From NCBI GenBank assembly GCA_009363875.1, contig CM018680.1, positions 57,543,088 to 57,607,087 of the forward strand: a DNA stretch of 64,000 nucleotides, read 5' to 3'. Origin of the DNA: Mikania micrantha. Taxonomy: Eukaryota; Streptophyta; Magnoliopsida; Asterales; Asteraceae. The notes under the pieces were generated by a model, which searched no databases, was not told where the DNA came from, and saw only the letters and a program-made list of their open reading frames with translations. Below are positions 1 through 11,967 of this stretch, piece after piece. Made by a program: the position numbers and the translations under genes. The number at the start of each line of letters is the position of its first letter. The stretch's first letter is position 1.

Positions 1-508
1 CTAGATTCATGGTTTCTAACTCATCTTAACAACAATTTCAAGATTTGAGTTTAACCCATAACTTGTTCATCTCAAGAACTCACAAAAATCATCAAGAATG
101 AAGTTAAAATCACTTACACGATGTTAGACAACACTTATAGATAGGATTAGAAGCTTCAATCTCTAGTTTTGACCACCCAAACCAACGATTTTGGAAGCTA
201 GGGCTTGAAACCCTTTCTTCTCTTCTTCTCCTCTTCTTGAACGTCCAAAACACACACACACACACTAGATATAATATCTAGTTGTTTGACCCAAGTCAAA
301 CATTTATCCTCATATTCAAGTTTGGGGTTTTGGCAACTTTAGCCCCTCAAACTTTTAAACTAGTTAACTTACTTAACCAACTGAATCAAGTTAGTTATTA
401 GTTAACCCTAATACCCCAAATGTTATTATATTAATATCTCAACATAATTTATATACATAATAACATTGATTTAATAAACATAAGTGACCGTTAAAACCGG
501 TCGTTACA
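1..508 (-). repeat. 5' end of an LTR (TGTAACGACC family), minus strand, cut by window edge
   Basis: Read on the minus strand this begins TGTAACGACCGG at 508 and runs leftwards out of the window. It abuts gypsy pol coding sequence at 509 with no transition, so it is the terminus of an LTR element inserted into gypsy element 1. The same TGTAACGACC start opens the solo LTR at 50893, so the two are probably related families. The 5 bases at 509-513 (AGGAA) would be the target duplication, but the other side is outside the window. It includes a short (CA)n run near 249-265. No coding sequence is seen. Confidence 0.6.
249..265. repeat. (CA)n microsatellite
   Basis: An uninterrupted CA run of about 8 units inside the LTR fragment. 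Confidence 0.8.
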
Positions 509-3426
509 AGGAAGTACTTGAAGAAGAAATATTATGCTTTCCTAGCTCACGTGGTGGAAAGGAAACCTGAAAAGAAAGCAGTTGGAGATGTTCCAGTTAT
601 CAAAGATTATCCAGACGTATTTCCAGAAGACTTGCCTGGACTACCACCAGTCCGACAAGTGGAGTTTAGAATTGATCTCGTCCCTGGAGCAAACCCAGTG
701 GCGAAGTCACCGTATCGATTAGCACCGTCTGAGATGCAAGAACTGTCTAGCCAGCTTCAAGAACTTTTAGACAAAGGTTTCATAAGACCAAGTTTCTCTC
801 CATGGGGAGCTCCGGTTCTCTTTGTCAAAAAGAAAGACGGTTCATTTCGTATGTGTATCGATTTTCGTGAGCTGAACAAGTTGACAATCAAGAATAGATA
901 TCCTCTGCCCAGGATCGATGATCTGTTTGATCAACTGCAGGGAGCAACTTGCTTCTCTAAGATTGATTTACGATCCGGGTATCATCAGTTAAGAGTAAAT
1001 GATGAGGATATACCAAAGACTGCATTTAGGACTCGATATGGACACTATGAGTTTGTGGTTATGCCATTTGGGCTGACCAATGCACCCGCAGTGTTCATCG
1101 ACTTGATGAACCGAGTCTGCAGGCCATACTTGGATCAGTTTGTTATTGTCTTCATTGACGTATATTGATTTATTCCAAGTCAGAACGAGAGCACCAGGAT
1201 CATTTGAGGAAAGTCTTAGAGTTACTAAGAACTGAACAACTATATGCTAAATTCTCAAAATGTGAGTTTTGGCTAAAGGAAGTTCACTTCTTAGGACATG
1301 TCATCAACAGGGATGGAATACATGTAGATCCAGCAAAGATTGAGGCGATTAAGAACTGGACTACTCCATCTACTCCAACAGAGATTCGTTCATTTCTGGG
1401 TTTGGCAGGTTATTACAGAAGATTCATTGCAAACTTCTCTAAGATAGACTTGCCACTTACCACACTAACTCAGAAAAGTCAAGTGTTTATATGGGGACAA
1501 AAACAAGAAGATGCATTTCAACTTCTTAAACAGAAGTTATGCAACTCCCCTATCCTTAGTCTTCCAGAAGGCAGTGATGATTTCATTGTCTACTGTGATG
1601 CTTCAAACCTTGGTCTTGGTTGTGTACTTATGCAACGGGATAAGGTCATTGCGTATGCTTCAAGACAGCTTAAGGTTCATGAGAAGAATTACACTACTTA
1701 TGATCTTGAGTTGGGGGCTGTGGTCTTTGCATTAAAGATTTGGAGACACTACCTGTATGGTACTAAATGTGTCATCTATACAGACCACAAGAGCCTGCAA
1801 CACATTCTCAATCAGAAAGAACTCAACATGAGACAACGGCGTTGGGTTGAGCTTCTAACTGATTACGACTGTGAGATTCGTTACCATCCTGGTAAAGCCA
1901 ATGTGGTGGCGGATGCTCTTAGTCGCAAGGAACCAGTCAAACCAATTCGTGTAAGAGCCATGGAGATCAACACACAGCCAAACTTGAAAGACTTGATTCG
2001 CATTGCACAACAACAAGTAGTAACAGACAATCAACTCAAGACAGACTTGGATTGTGGCATTGAGAAGAAACTAGAACCTCGGGCTGATGGGGTGTTATAT
2101 CTCAACGGTCGCATCTGGATTCCAAAGTCTGAAGAATTGCGCACACTCATCTGTGATGAGGCTCATAAGTCGCGATACTCAGTTCATCCTGGAGCCGACA
2201 AGATGTATCAAGACTTGAGGACATCTTACTGGTGGCCGGGAATGAAGAAAGACATAGCACTGTATGTGGGAAAATGTCTTACATGTTCAAAGGTCAATGC
2301 AGAACATCAAAAACCTTCGGGACTTCTACAGCAACCTGAAATTCCTCAATGGAAATGGGAGCAAATTTCCATAGATTTCATAACAAAGTTGCCGAGAACT
2401 CCACGAGGTTTCGATTCGATTTGGGTGATCGTTGACTGACTCACCAAATCTGCTCATTTTCTCCCGATCCGAGAGGATTACAAGATGGAGAAGTTATCCA
2501 CATTGTACATCAATGAAATCATTGCACGTCATGGTACACCAACATCAATCATTTCTGATCGTGATAGTCGTTTCACTTCTCGCTTTTGGCAATCATTGCA
2601 AAAGGCTTTGGGAACGCGTGTTAATCTTAGCACGGCGTATCATCCCCAAACCGATGGTCAAAGCGAAAGGACTATCCAAACACTCGAGGACATGCTTCGT
2701 TCTTGTGTCATTGACTTCGGTGGAAGTTGGGACACTCATCTCCCACTCATTGAGTTTTCATATAACAATAGCTATCATACGAGCATCCAATGTGCACCAT
2801 TCGAGGCTCTATATGGTAGAAAGTGCCGATCACCGGTCTGTTGGACCGAGATTGGTGACTCACAGGTCGTAGGACCAGAACTCATTTAGGAAACATCAGA
2901 CAAAATCACAATCATTCAGTCACGGCTTAAGGCCGCACGAGATCGGCAAAAGAGTTATGCTGATCGACGTCGGAAACCGCTTGAGTTTCAAGTCGGTGAC
3001 CGAGTCTTACTCAAGGTTTATCCCTGGAAAGGCGTTGTCCGATTCGGGAAGAAAGGGAAACTTGCACCAAGGTACGTTGGACCGTTTGAGATCCTGGAAC
3101 GGATTGGTCCCGTAGCCTACAAACTCAAACTTCCAGTGGAGCTAAGCAATGTTCACGATACTTTTCATGTATCGAATCTTAAGAAATGCTTGGCGGATCA
3201 AGATGTTCAGATTCCACTGGAAGACATTCAGATTCAGAACAACATGCAATTCATAGAACGTCCAGTTGAAATCATGGATCATGGGGTCAAGAAATTTAAA
3301 CGCAGCCGTATCCCGATCGTAAAGGTACGATGGGAGGGCAAACGCGGTGCTGAGTTCACCTGGGAACGTGAAGACCAGATGAAGCTTAAGTACCCTCATC
3401 TTTTTATAGTATCTTCGGCTAGTTAA
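509..3426 (+). pseudogene. gypsy pol pseudogene: RT, RNase H, integrase, chromodomain
   Basis: This is the polyprotein part that copies element RNA into DNA and integrates it. The order is a protease-RT linker (509-640), RT with the FSKIDLRSGYHQ block near 960, RNase H with YCDAS near 1590, YTDHKSLQHI near 1780 and ADALSRK near 1910, integrase HHCC zinc region near 2160-2310, integrase core with SDRDSRF near 2560 and QSERT near 2660, and a chromodomain-like end (VKVRW to YPHLF) at 3315-3405. Three breaks are visible: a 1-base deletion at about 1158-1161 that shifts frame inside the RT active-site motif (FIDD reads FIDV), an in-frame TGA at 2437-2439 and an in-frame TAG at 2887-2889. It is not functional as it stands. 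Closest relative in the window is the minus-strand pol at 11968-15967. Confidence 0.9.
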
Positions 3427-3448
3427 TTTCGGGACGAAATTCCCTTAA

Positions 3449-3459
3449 CTAGGGGAGAC
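3449..3459 (+). other. Polypurine tract of gypsy element 1
   Basis: A purine-rich stretch (ctaggggagac) immediately precedes the LTR start TGTAACA, the position used to prime plus-strand DNA synthesis in LTR retroelements. Confidence 0.8.
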
Positions 3460-3888
3460 TGTAACATTTGTGCATTTAGTCATGGTAGTCGTAAACAGTG
3501 TTAGAACAGTGTGTGTCAATGTCCAGTAAATCAATGTGAATCATGTGCTCATTATGTGCTTGTGTGTTAGAATCATTTTTATTCAGGAACAAGTATGTAT
3601 TACTTATTTACAGTCGAGTTCACTGGGCAAGAACAGTATTTTGTTATATCGAAACAGTGGTGGGCAGCGAGAGTGAGCCCTATATATATACTGCGTTCGG
3701 TGTATCAGGATAGTGTTAGTGCGTAGTGTTGAGACGAATATTATAACAATTAATTATTTTATATTTTTTTACAATTTTGAAACTCATTATTTTAATGAGT
3801 TTAACAACTCTTTTGTTTAAAACCGCGTAAAATACGCGTTACGTTCCGGAAACGCGAACCGAGCGACCGAAACGGACCCGAATACCAC

Positions 3889-3902
3889 ACGGGCTATAAA
3901 AG
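3889..3902 (+). promoter_or_regulatory. Putative TATA box of the gypsy 1 LTR
   Basis: GGGCTATAAAAGCC lies about 430 bases into the LTR and is followed 40-80 bases later by a CT-rich stretch, as in plant core promoters. A second AT run (ctatatatatac) at about 3678 is a weaker alternative. Confidence 0.5.
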
Positions 3903-4294
3903 CCTTGAATGAGATCAATTATCTCATTTATTTCACCTACAACCACTTCTCTCTCTAAATTTTTGTCTACCCTCTCTCTCTCTAGAAAAACTCACTTTAA
4001 ACGTTCGTAACTCGCTTATTTCTCCACGGAATTCGTCATTCTTGGTGTCCACGCGAAGCCCTCGACATCCTCTACACGGAAGTACAAGATTTTCGCAGAT
4101 CCATCCAGCCAAAAACGAGGTATGATCGGATGAAGAATCACGAAAATAGGGTTTTTGGTGATATGTTGTTGAAAACCCAAACTTGGCCGGTTCTTGCACA
4201 CCCTTCTTAGTTCCGCATCTATAGAAACCCTACTGGAGGTTGTATTAGCTTAGATCGTGGCCGAGTTCCAAAATTTTGATGATGGTGATGAGGC

Positions 4295-4865
4295 TGGTAA
4301 CAGGTTCGTCGACCGAACCTTTCTGCTCAAAGTGGCGAACCTTAAGGAGGCTCCACGAACCCTAATGGTTCGTAGGACATCAGCCGAACCCACAGGGGTC
4401 CTTACGAATCTGCATCACATCACCATGGATCCCACGAACCCTAGGCGACCAACGAACCTGCAACAGATCTCCCATGCACGTAGCGAACCCAGCAGTGCTG
4501 AACCATAGCAGATTATTCAATCAGACGAGCCTCATGCCATGCTGCGAACCATTTGAATAATGAAACCAAAGCCGAACCTTGCATGATTGACTGATAGAGC
4601 CGAACCCTCTTTGTTGCAACGAACCTTCATGATCACAATTGGTCAGTCGAACCTTAGGGGATGCCGAACCTTCGAACTGCCGAGCCCTTTTCTTTTCTGA
4701 GCCACGAACCAAGAGGGAACGAACCTTGTTACCTGCTAGCTTCATGAACCCTAGGTGTGTCACGAACCATCTTCAGAGTGGCGAACCCATGCATGGGTTG
4801 TATGGGCGAACCATAAACCAGAACCCTAAAAGGTTCGCTGCCAATGTTGTTCGGCCGAGCCATCA
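4295..4865 (+). repeat. Dispersed GAACC motif cluster in LTR
   Basis: About 21 copies of GAACC, most as CGAACC(C/T), occur at irregular 15-45 base spacing, with a few reversed GGTTCG copies. The spacer sequence is not repeated, so this is not a simple tandem array. Confidence 0.7.
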
Positions 4866-6957
4866 CATGAAAGTTTCCCTATTGCCTTGACCCAATCCAA
4901 TGTTAACTCGATCCAATTAGAGTCCATTTGGCCCATTATGATCTTGCGTGGCCCAATATTGCCTTAGAAGATTACATGGCCTACATGTACATTAGATGGC
5001 CCAACTAAATCCCTTAGGCCCAATCCAAGCCCATACGGCTCATTACGACCCACTTAGCCCGGTATTAGCCATGGTGTGATATAAGGCCTATATGCAAGTA
5101 ATTGGGCCAACAACACATTCTCTTGACCCAACACCATATTCAATTGGACCATTATTAACTTAAATGGCCCATGGTGTGGACTACGATGTAAAATGTCTAT
5201 GAATTGACTTAGTTGGGTTAAGATTAACCTAAACTAATATTGAGATCAATTCATAATCACAAGAGTCTAAAACACTTAAACATATTCATACATTTCATGT
5301 TTATCAAAGGTTAATCAATTTCTCAAACACATGTGATGTGTACCAACAAGTTTGAACACAGAGGAACATTTCATATGTTTCATTGACCCATGATCAAACA
5401 ATTGATTCAAATCATAACATTCAAGTTTTCACAACAATCATAATCATGATCAAGTAATCAAGTGTTAATCAAGTTCAGGAGAACACAAGTCAATCAATGA
5501 ATCAAAGTTATACAATTATAAATCCTATATCTTATGTATGATTACACTGTTATAGGAGACAATTAGAAGTCCTGTTTGCTACTTGCTATCTGTTTTAGTT
5601 CAGAGTCTACTGCAGACAGGTGAGAACATTAGCCCCTCTTTTACTGTTTTATAACTGTTTTGGGGTGGAACACGTGATCAAACCCACTATTTAAATCTTG
5701 TTTCATTACACAGGTTATGTGTATTCATAAAAATTACAGGTTCATCTTACGAATCCGAGGGATTCATCAACTGTTTAAGGAAATTGTCAACTGTTTTAAA
5801 GGAATTATTCCCTATTAAACTCTTATTACTAAAAAGGATTTCATAATGACTTTTGAGATGTTTTATAACAGGGTTACTCAATTGTTCTTATAAAGGATGA
5901 ACACTTTTAAATAAATGATTTCATAAACTCTCTTTTGTATTAATCCTTGTTGTACACAAGGACACTATATCATGGTATTCAAATCAAGTGGTTCACTTTG
6001 GGGTATCCAAATCAAATGTTTCAATTGTGGTATTCAAAGCTAGTTGTTCATTCCATGGTATTCAAATCATATGGTTCACATCATGGTAATCAAATCAAGG
6101 GATTCATTTCATGTTACATAAAACAAAGGATTTAACTCGTGGAGTTAAATCCAGGTTTTCAATAAGACATTAACACATCCGGTTAAAGTAAGGTTCAGAA
6201 AACATGGTGTCCATTGTTGTAAACAAACTTGCAAAAGCATCAAGTATCATATTCATTAGCGTTAGTACTGGGTGATCACAACAAGGGAAAGCGGACACAT
6301 TGGTTCTTATCCAGGATGGAGTTAGCTTTTAAATTTGTTTTAAAAGCTAACTGCAGGTCTGGTGTCATTATGGTTTTCAAAACTGCTATACATAATCTAA
6401 CTCCAAACGTGGTTTGGGACTTGATATTATATGTTGGCTTCGTGCGAACAGTGATTGGACTGTTTACACTCATTTTCTTACTTGATGTTAGTTTGGGTTA
6501 CAGCTCATCTGTGTGAATCTTATGATGCTTTAACTTACCTATGTCTTATCTCATATATTCACGTTTACAAATGCTTAAACCTATTGTTCTCACCAACTAC
6601 GTCTGTAGTTGACAGTCACTTTTCACGTGTTTCAGGTAATCAGGTTTAAGACATTCTCAAGGACAACTAAGGAGACCATTCTAAGATAGAACAAGATGAA
6701 GAAACATGCTAGGATGGATTAGAAACACACTAAATCCTGATTGTTTAATTGTCTTGTTTGAAGTTTTATTTTGTAACTATATTTTGGGTCTGTAGTTGTC
6801 TTTCTTTTGGTAGATAGTTGTCTGTAACTAAACAATTGTCTTAACATTATGAAACATAGTAATCCGTTGTGGTTGTTCTTATTCAATACTTGTGCATGAT
6901 TCAACTGTTCATACGTCACCGCGCCGTGGATTCCGCACGCGGCGCAGGGGTGTGACA

Positions 6958-8856
6958 GGTGAAGTTTTCTTGTTTTTCATATTTCTTTTATTAATTTTCA
7001 AAGCAGGTTTTTCTTTTTCCAAAACAATGGGAGTATCATCCTCAGATGAACATGTTGAGAAGGCAGGGCTTAGATCAGAGAAGTCATCATTTTGAGCAAC
7101 CTTGTGTATATCCAACACGTCATCATACACAAGATTAATTTCTGGTTTACATCGAACCTTCACCATTGGAGTATAGGCAGATGGAGGTTCCACTTTGTTA
7201 TAACCCAACCCAGTCCCTCTTTTCTTTACCAACTCAGCTGTATCACTCATTTTAAATAGTTTCTCATATTTTTCACCTTGACTCAAAAATTTGTCTTTGT
7301 ATGACTCAGCCTAAACAAGTTCTGTTTTGGCAGTTGTTAACCTTTCCAAAAGATTGTTTATTTGACACTGCTTGTTAGTGTCTTCATGTTTTAAACTGGA
7401 AATGGTCTTTTCCAGTTCCTCAATCTTTACCTTGTAATTTCTTTCAGATTCAAAGAAATTTGCCTTAAGAACTTGTAGTGACTCGAGCTCACTACAGACT
7501 TGAGCATTAAACCGTTTATAAGCATTTAATTTTTCTAAACATTCAGCAGTACGCATATCTTCTGTTACCTTGAATGTAGAGGTTGAGTCATTGGCCATCA
7601 GGGCACTGTTGGATATAGATACATCCTCAGCTTAAAAGCTCCAATCTGAAAAGGCATGCTGTTCTGCAACATTTGCACTATTGGAGGAGCTTGATGTTCT
7701 TTGGTTTGGCTGTCCAGATGTTGATGGCTGAGAGCTTGGGGATTTACACTCTCTGGCAAAGTTCCCCAGCTGTTGACAGTTAAAGCATTTGAGTTTGGAC
7801 TTGTCTAGACCGAACCCGGTTTTCATGTTATGCTTCTTAAGCTGTCTCCTAGTTCTTTGATAAAAATTCTTTGCCCTGTAGGAAATCATGGCCATCTGGT
7901 AATTGATGTCCATCTCTTCAAGATAATCAGCAGGAATTCCATCTAAATCTTCCTGGCACAAATGAAAGTAGTTGGTCTCTTCAGCCATAAAAGCTCCTTG
8001 GCTTGAAGTAAGCAGGGGAGTTTGATTTGTTAATGGGTTTGAATGGGAGGTTTATGGAGTTGGGGTTTCAGGAAAATGGAAAATGGGAGTGGAAGTTGAG
8101 TGATAAAAGGGTTGATAATTTTGGTATGGTGGATTATGGATGGGTGCATATAGGGCTGCTGAACCTAAGGGTATAGAAGTAGGTCTAGGTTCTTGTGCAT
8201 CAATATCCATTTGGTATGCACTAAGAATACCAAATACTTCTCCAAGCTTCAAAGTTCTCAGATTCTCTGTTCTACGAATGGCAACAGAGTAGATGTTCCA
8301 AGTTGTGGAAGTGATCTGAGAAACTTTCTTATAACATCTTCGTTCTCCATCTTGACTCCTGCAGCAACCAACTCATCAACTAATTGGACATACCTCAGAT
8401 ATTGAGAAGCCATTTTCTCGTTGTTCTCTTGACAGAAGTTCTCAAACTTCTGCTTCAGCATGTCCTTCTTGTTCTCCTTGACTTCTTCTGACCCCTCGTA
8501 CATCTGCTGCAGAGAGTTCCACAGCTCATGTGCAGACTTGCATTTTTAAATGCGTGTATGATTGAATTTGGAATCGCCATCTGAATCAGCCATAATTCCT
8601 TAGAATCCACCTCCATCTTCTTGTAATCCTCGTCTTAGTATAGAGATTGATCTTTTTGCACGGGAGCACCACCAGCACCTGCAGTATCAATGGTTGGGAT
8701 GAATGGTCCCTCAAGAACTAACTTCCAAAATTTGAAGTCCTGGTTCCTGATGAAACTCTCCATCCTAACCTTCTATGTATCATAGTAATCTGGGGTGAAC
8801 ATGGGAGGTTTGTTGAGAGTACCATTCTCAGTGTCATGCTTGCTGATAGTGGTCAT
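6958..8856 (-). pseudogene. copia gag pseudogene, Sirevirus-like
   Basis: Gag forms the virus-like particle that encloses element RNA. The chosen start is the ATG at 8856-8854, about 90 bases downstream of the primer site, opening MTTISKHDTENG. Recognisable parts are a tryptophan-rich N-terminal block (8800-8690), a central helical region (8503-8258), a CCHC zinc knuckle at about 7740-7790 and a coiled-coil segment (7598-7311). The knuckle reads CFNCQQLGNFAREC, with Asn at the usual His, so zinc binding is probably lost. Several stops and frame changes split the gene into at least five pieces, and the C-terminal end is cut off by the gypsy 1 LTR at 6957. Confidence 0.75.
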
Positions 8857-8949
8857 TTTTACTTAGAGGTAGCTTGAAAAACAAAGAGTTGTAGAAGATA
8901 AACAACTGGTAACTTAAGAATGGTTAGTTGCTTAAGTTAAAGAGCCAAA

Positions 8950-8961
8950 GCTCTGATACCA
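8950..8961 (-). other. Primer-binding site (initiator tRNA-Met) of the minus-strand copia element
   Basis: On the minus strand it reads TGGTATCAGAGC, the complement of the plant tRNA-iMet 3' end, two bases inside the LTR boundary. Confidence 0.85.
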
Positions 8962-8963
8962 CT

Positions 8964-9747
8964 TGTTGGATCGGGTTATGTAATCTACACAACACTATCA
9001 CAAGTTATCTTCTACAAAGTTGATAGTTGCGGAAATTCTATCAACTTAGTTTGTAAAACAGATTGAAACACAATACAGACAACAATTATAAGTTCAAGGT
9101 AAAAGTATATTGCATTCAACTGTTAAGCTTTACAACACTTAGCTCAAGCATACACTCGTACTTTTCTAACTAACAAGTGAACATATTTATACTAAGACCT
9201 ACAGTTGTATCCTCGTAGGGATACAAAGCTGGACAAAATACTAGAAGCAAACTAATGCCAAAACTATTATATGTTATAGACTTGACATGCCAAGCCATAT
9301 TAATTAAAATTAATACAATAGATTCCATTGACTTTATAAATATCTAGACTACAAAATGAATTAATGTAAAGGCAATTCTGTAGTTCTGACAAATCTTCTG
9401 TGTTGGTCTTCAAGGTAGAAAGCAGCTTTGATTATTTCTACAAATGTATGGAATCTTTGTCAGAAGAAAGTCTTCGGAATTCTATGAACCGCTGAGCATG
9501 TTATCGGAAGCTTTTGTCTTCATAAGCTTTTGTCTTCGGAAGCTATGATGTTGTAATTCTTTAAGTGCTGAGGAGGGCATTAGAAGCTTCACTCTTGTGT
9601 ACAGCCTTTGGTAGGAAAGAGTTAACCTTCGGAAGTAATGCTTCTTCCGAAGGTTAATTCCTTTCTTCCGAAGGCTGTTTGGCTTTTGCAGGATTTAAGA
9701 CTTAGTCAAGAGTCTTTGGTGAGCATCAGCCTTTATTATACTTTACA
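8964..9747 (-). repeat. 5' LTR of the minus-strand copia element
   Basis: It begins on plus with TGTTGGATC right after the primer site. The outer boundary at 9747 (tttaca) is a best guess from the TG...CA rule. It carries several CTTCGGAAG/CTTCCGAAG palindromic motifs, including a perfect 14-bp hairpin at 9622-9657 (TTAACCTTCGGAAG with its complement, 8-nt loop). Similar GGAAG palindromes occur in the Sirevirus LTR at 54795. Confidence 0.6.
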
Positions 9748-9838
9748 TAATTGTTATTTGGGTAGTCACGTTTTATTTTCTGATTCTTTTAAGGTGAGAA
9801 ATTGGTGATAGGAAATAGGGTTGCAGGTTAACAAGAGT
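9748..9838. other. Short unassigned spacer
   Basis: About 90 bases of AT-rich sequence lie between the copia LTR and the gypsy insertion; nothing is recognisable in it. Its continuation on the far side of the gypsy element starts at 20069. Confidence 0.5.
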
Positions 9839-9843
9839 GATTT

Positions 9844-11904
9844 TGTCACACCCCCACCTCTCGTCACCTCGTGTCTGGTCTGACGTCACCGAACCGGTTG
9901 CGGAAGTATAGTGGTGATGTCTCCGAGGTGAGGGGTGACTTACTTGAACCGATATCACTAGCACACAGATTAACTTAAAGTAAATTTATTACAGGGTTTC
10001 GTGGTTACATTAACAGTACAGCTAAATTTATTACACAATCTGGTTTATTTAATTACAATTGTGAAAAGTGCATCCTCACCGAAGTCACTGTCTACCTGCA
10101 AAAATGTTAAGTTTAAACGTCAGCACAAAGCTGGTGAGTTCGACAATTCAATTTAAAACAATATGATATGATAAGCATGTTCTCAAAAGTTCAGTTCCAG
10201 ATAACCATGGGACCCGTATCTAGTTCCTTTCGGACGTCAAGTCTAGTCTCAAGATATTACCCGTCAGTACATATCTTAGTGCCTCATTATCTTAATGTCT
10301 ATAACAACATTAAGCAGTCTAAAAACAGGAAACAAACATTCACACAAGGGGAGATGCAATCCTCCCAGCAAATGGGTTGTCAGCCGATAGTACTATCATT
10401 GTTTCCCTGTTCGGCCACACATGGGTTCACTAGATACAGTTCAGAAATGAGGACTTTTAAGTCTGTGATAGTGTTCTTGTTCTCCAGGCAAAATCCCATG
10501 AAATCCACAAGTTCTCAACAATCACATGAAATCACGCAGATAACAGTGATACATATCATATGTTTAATAAAAGTTCAACAGTGTTCCCCGATGTTTATAA
10601 AAGATTAAAAATAAAAGGGGTTGTACGAAACTCACCTGATGATATAAAGGTAGCAGAGTATCACCAAACTGATAGTACAGAGATGATTCTGCATTTAGTT
10701 ATCTTTAATAAGTTATTTATGTTCTAGTTTACTGATTAGATCCTTCTGAACGTTCAATGTCAAAGACATTGCTTAGTAAATCATCAACTCAATATTAATT
10801 ATATAATTAATTAATTTAATGTTATATCATACAATGTATGATAATGTAGGAACCTACATTGCATTAGATTCCTAATTCAAAGTTGATGACATGTTTGATT
10901 AATCAGAATAATCTCTGATTGACCAAATAGTTAATGTTGTTGATTATAATGCTAAAACAGTTTCTAGATGATTTAATGGCTTAGGAGTGATTAATCCTTA
11001 TTATTTATTACCCAAATATCATGAAATATCACAATGTAGCATCAGAATATGTGAAATAACCAGATTTAACATACTAATCTGACTGTTATCACAAACATCA
11101 GATAATCATTCCAATGAGTATGTTAATGATTATGATTAGTTTGAAACACTTGGATTTAACCTTTGTATTTCAAAGATTAATCAAACTAATCACCTACATT
11201 TTTACAATCAAATGGTTTAAACCATTATAATCATTGTTATGATTTCATGAAAATCGGGCATTACAACGGATCAAAACAAGGATTTAACCGTTAGAACTTT
11301 GTGTTCTTCGTTTATAATCAATCCTAGCCATCATCTAGGCAATAATCAACAATCCTAACTATCTCATTACGTTCAAAATAAAGATCTAATCAATCAAAAT
11401 CAAACTAGAAGGTTAAAACGAACCGTTACCTGTTCTGACGAATTTCTGCGGTTAAAACAGCGATCAGGACTTGAAAATACAATCCTTGGTGAGATTTATG
11501 ACTTCTAATGGGTTTATGATGGAGTTAGAATGATCAAAAGTTGTGTTTTTACGTCTGTAGGTCGCTTATGGACGAAGCAGGTGAAGAAATAACATTCTGG
11601 ACGACTTCGGATCACTTAAAACTCATTTTAGCCGACATAGTGCCTGGGGCGCATCGCCCCAACTGGAGAGCTGGGGTGGGGCGTACCGCCCCACGTCATC
11701 AGGATCACCATTTTGGTTTTAAACTTCGTTTCGCGATTCCGGGAGCATACGAACTCCGTTTTGCGCGCGGTTTTCGCCCACGTTCATCATTTTTCACATA
11801 CTATCAATCCCCAATAACAAAAGTTACTAAATCCTCGTGAATTTCAAGCACGACCAAATGTGCTCACGTCATTAATGCCGAATTCTTCGTACGCAACTGT
11901 CACA
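9844..11904 (-). repeat. 3' LTR of the minus-strand gypsy element
   Basis: It runs TGTCACACCCCC to ACTGTCACA on plus. It contains two GC-rich hairpins at 11646-11660 and 11678-11692 and, on minus, a consensus splice donor CAG|GTGAGT at 10638-10630 and an acceptor TTTTTGCAG|GT at about 10096. The 99-aa and 146-aa ORFs inside it are repeated in the other LTR and have no visible domain, so I do not call them genes. Confidence 0.95.
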
Positions 11905-11914
11905 GTCTCCTCCT
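11905..11914 (-). other. Polypurine tract of the minus-strand gypsy element
   Basis: On minus it reads aggaggagac, directly before the LTR start TGTGACAG. Confidence 0.85.
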
Positions 11915-11967
11915 GTTAGAGAAATTTCGTCCCGAAATTTAATGAGGACTTACATTAAGACAATTGT

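Larger units (their letters stand above)
509..6957 (+). mobile_element. Ty3/gypsy element 1, 3' half (chromovirus, probably Tekay/Del lineage)
   Basis: The block holds reverse transcriptase, RNase H, integrase and a C-terminal chromodomain-like tail, followed by the polypurine tract and a 3498-bp 3' LTR ending TGTGACA. The conserved GGGACGAAAT block just upstream of the PPT also occurs in the minus-strand gypsy element at 9844-20068. Its 5' half (LTR, gag, protease) is displaced beyond the left edge by the LTR insertion ending at 508. At 6958 the sequence turns abruptly into minus-strand copia gag, so this element inserted into a copia element. Confidence 0.85.
3460..6957 (+). repeat. 3' LTR of gypsy element 1 (about 3.5 kb)
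   Basis: It starts TGTAACATTTG right after the PPT and ends GGGGTGTGACA at 6957, where copia gag sequence resumes. The end resembles that of the LTRs at 9844 and 18007 (TGTCACACCCCC on plus). Inside are a TATA-like region, a cluster of GAACC motifs (4295-4865), a run of GGCCCA motifs (4930-5180), degenerate 28-30 bp repeats near 5970-6110, and two long perfect hairpins at about 6127-6151 and 6319-6351. The large ORFs in it look accidental. Without the 5' LTR its age cannot be estimated. Confidence 0.75.
6958..9747 (-). mobile_element. Ty1/copia (Sirevirus-like) element, 5' part, minus strand
   Basis: On the minus strand, reading from the right, the order is LTR (9747-8964), tRNA-iMet primer-binding site (8961-8950), gag start (8856) and gag to 6958, where gypsy element 1 interrupts it. 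Pol and the 3' LTR would lie left of the window. Gag style (WKLVLEGPFIPT block, zinc knuckle, long coiled-coil tail) fits the Sirevirus lineage. Confidence 0.75.

Noticed and set aside
4257..4890. Short ORFs within the GAACC cluster
   Set aside because: No domain or codon pattern; the repeated word gives both strands open frames by chance.
11541..11840. 99-aa ORF in the minus gypsy LTRs (also at 19705-20004)
   Set aside because: Antisense to the element, no domain, and identical only because the two LTRs are copies of each other.
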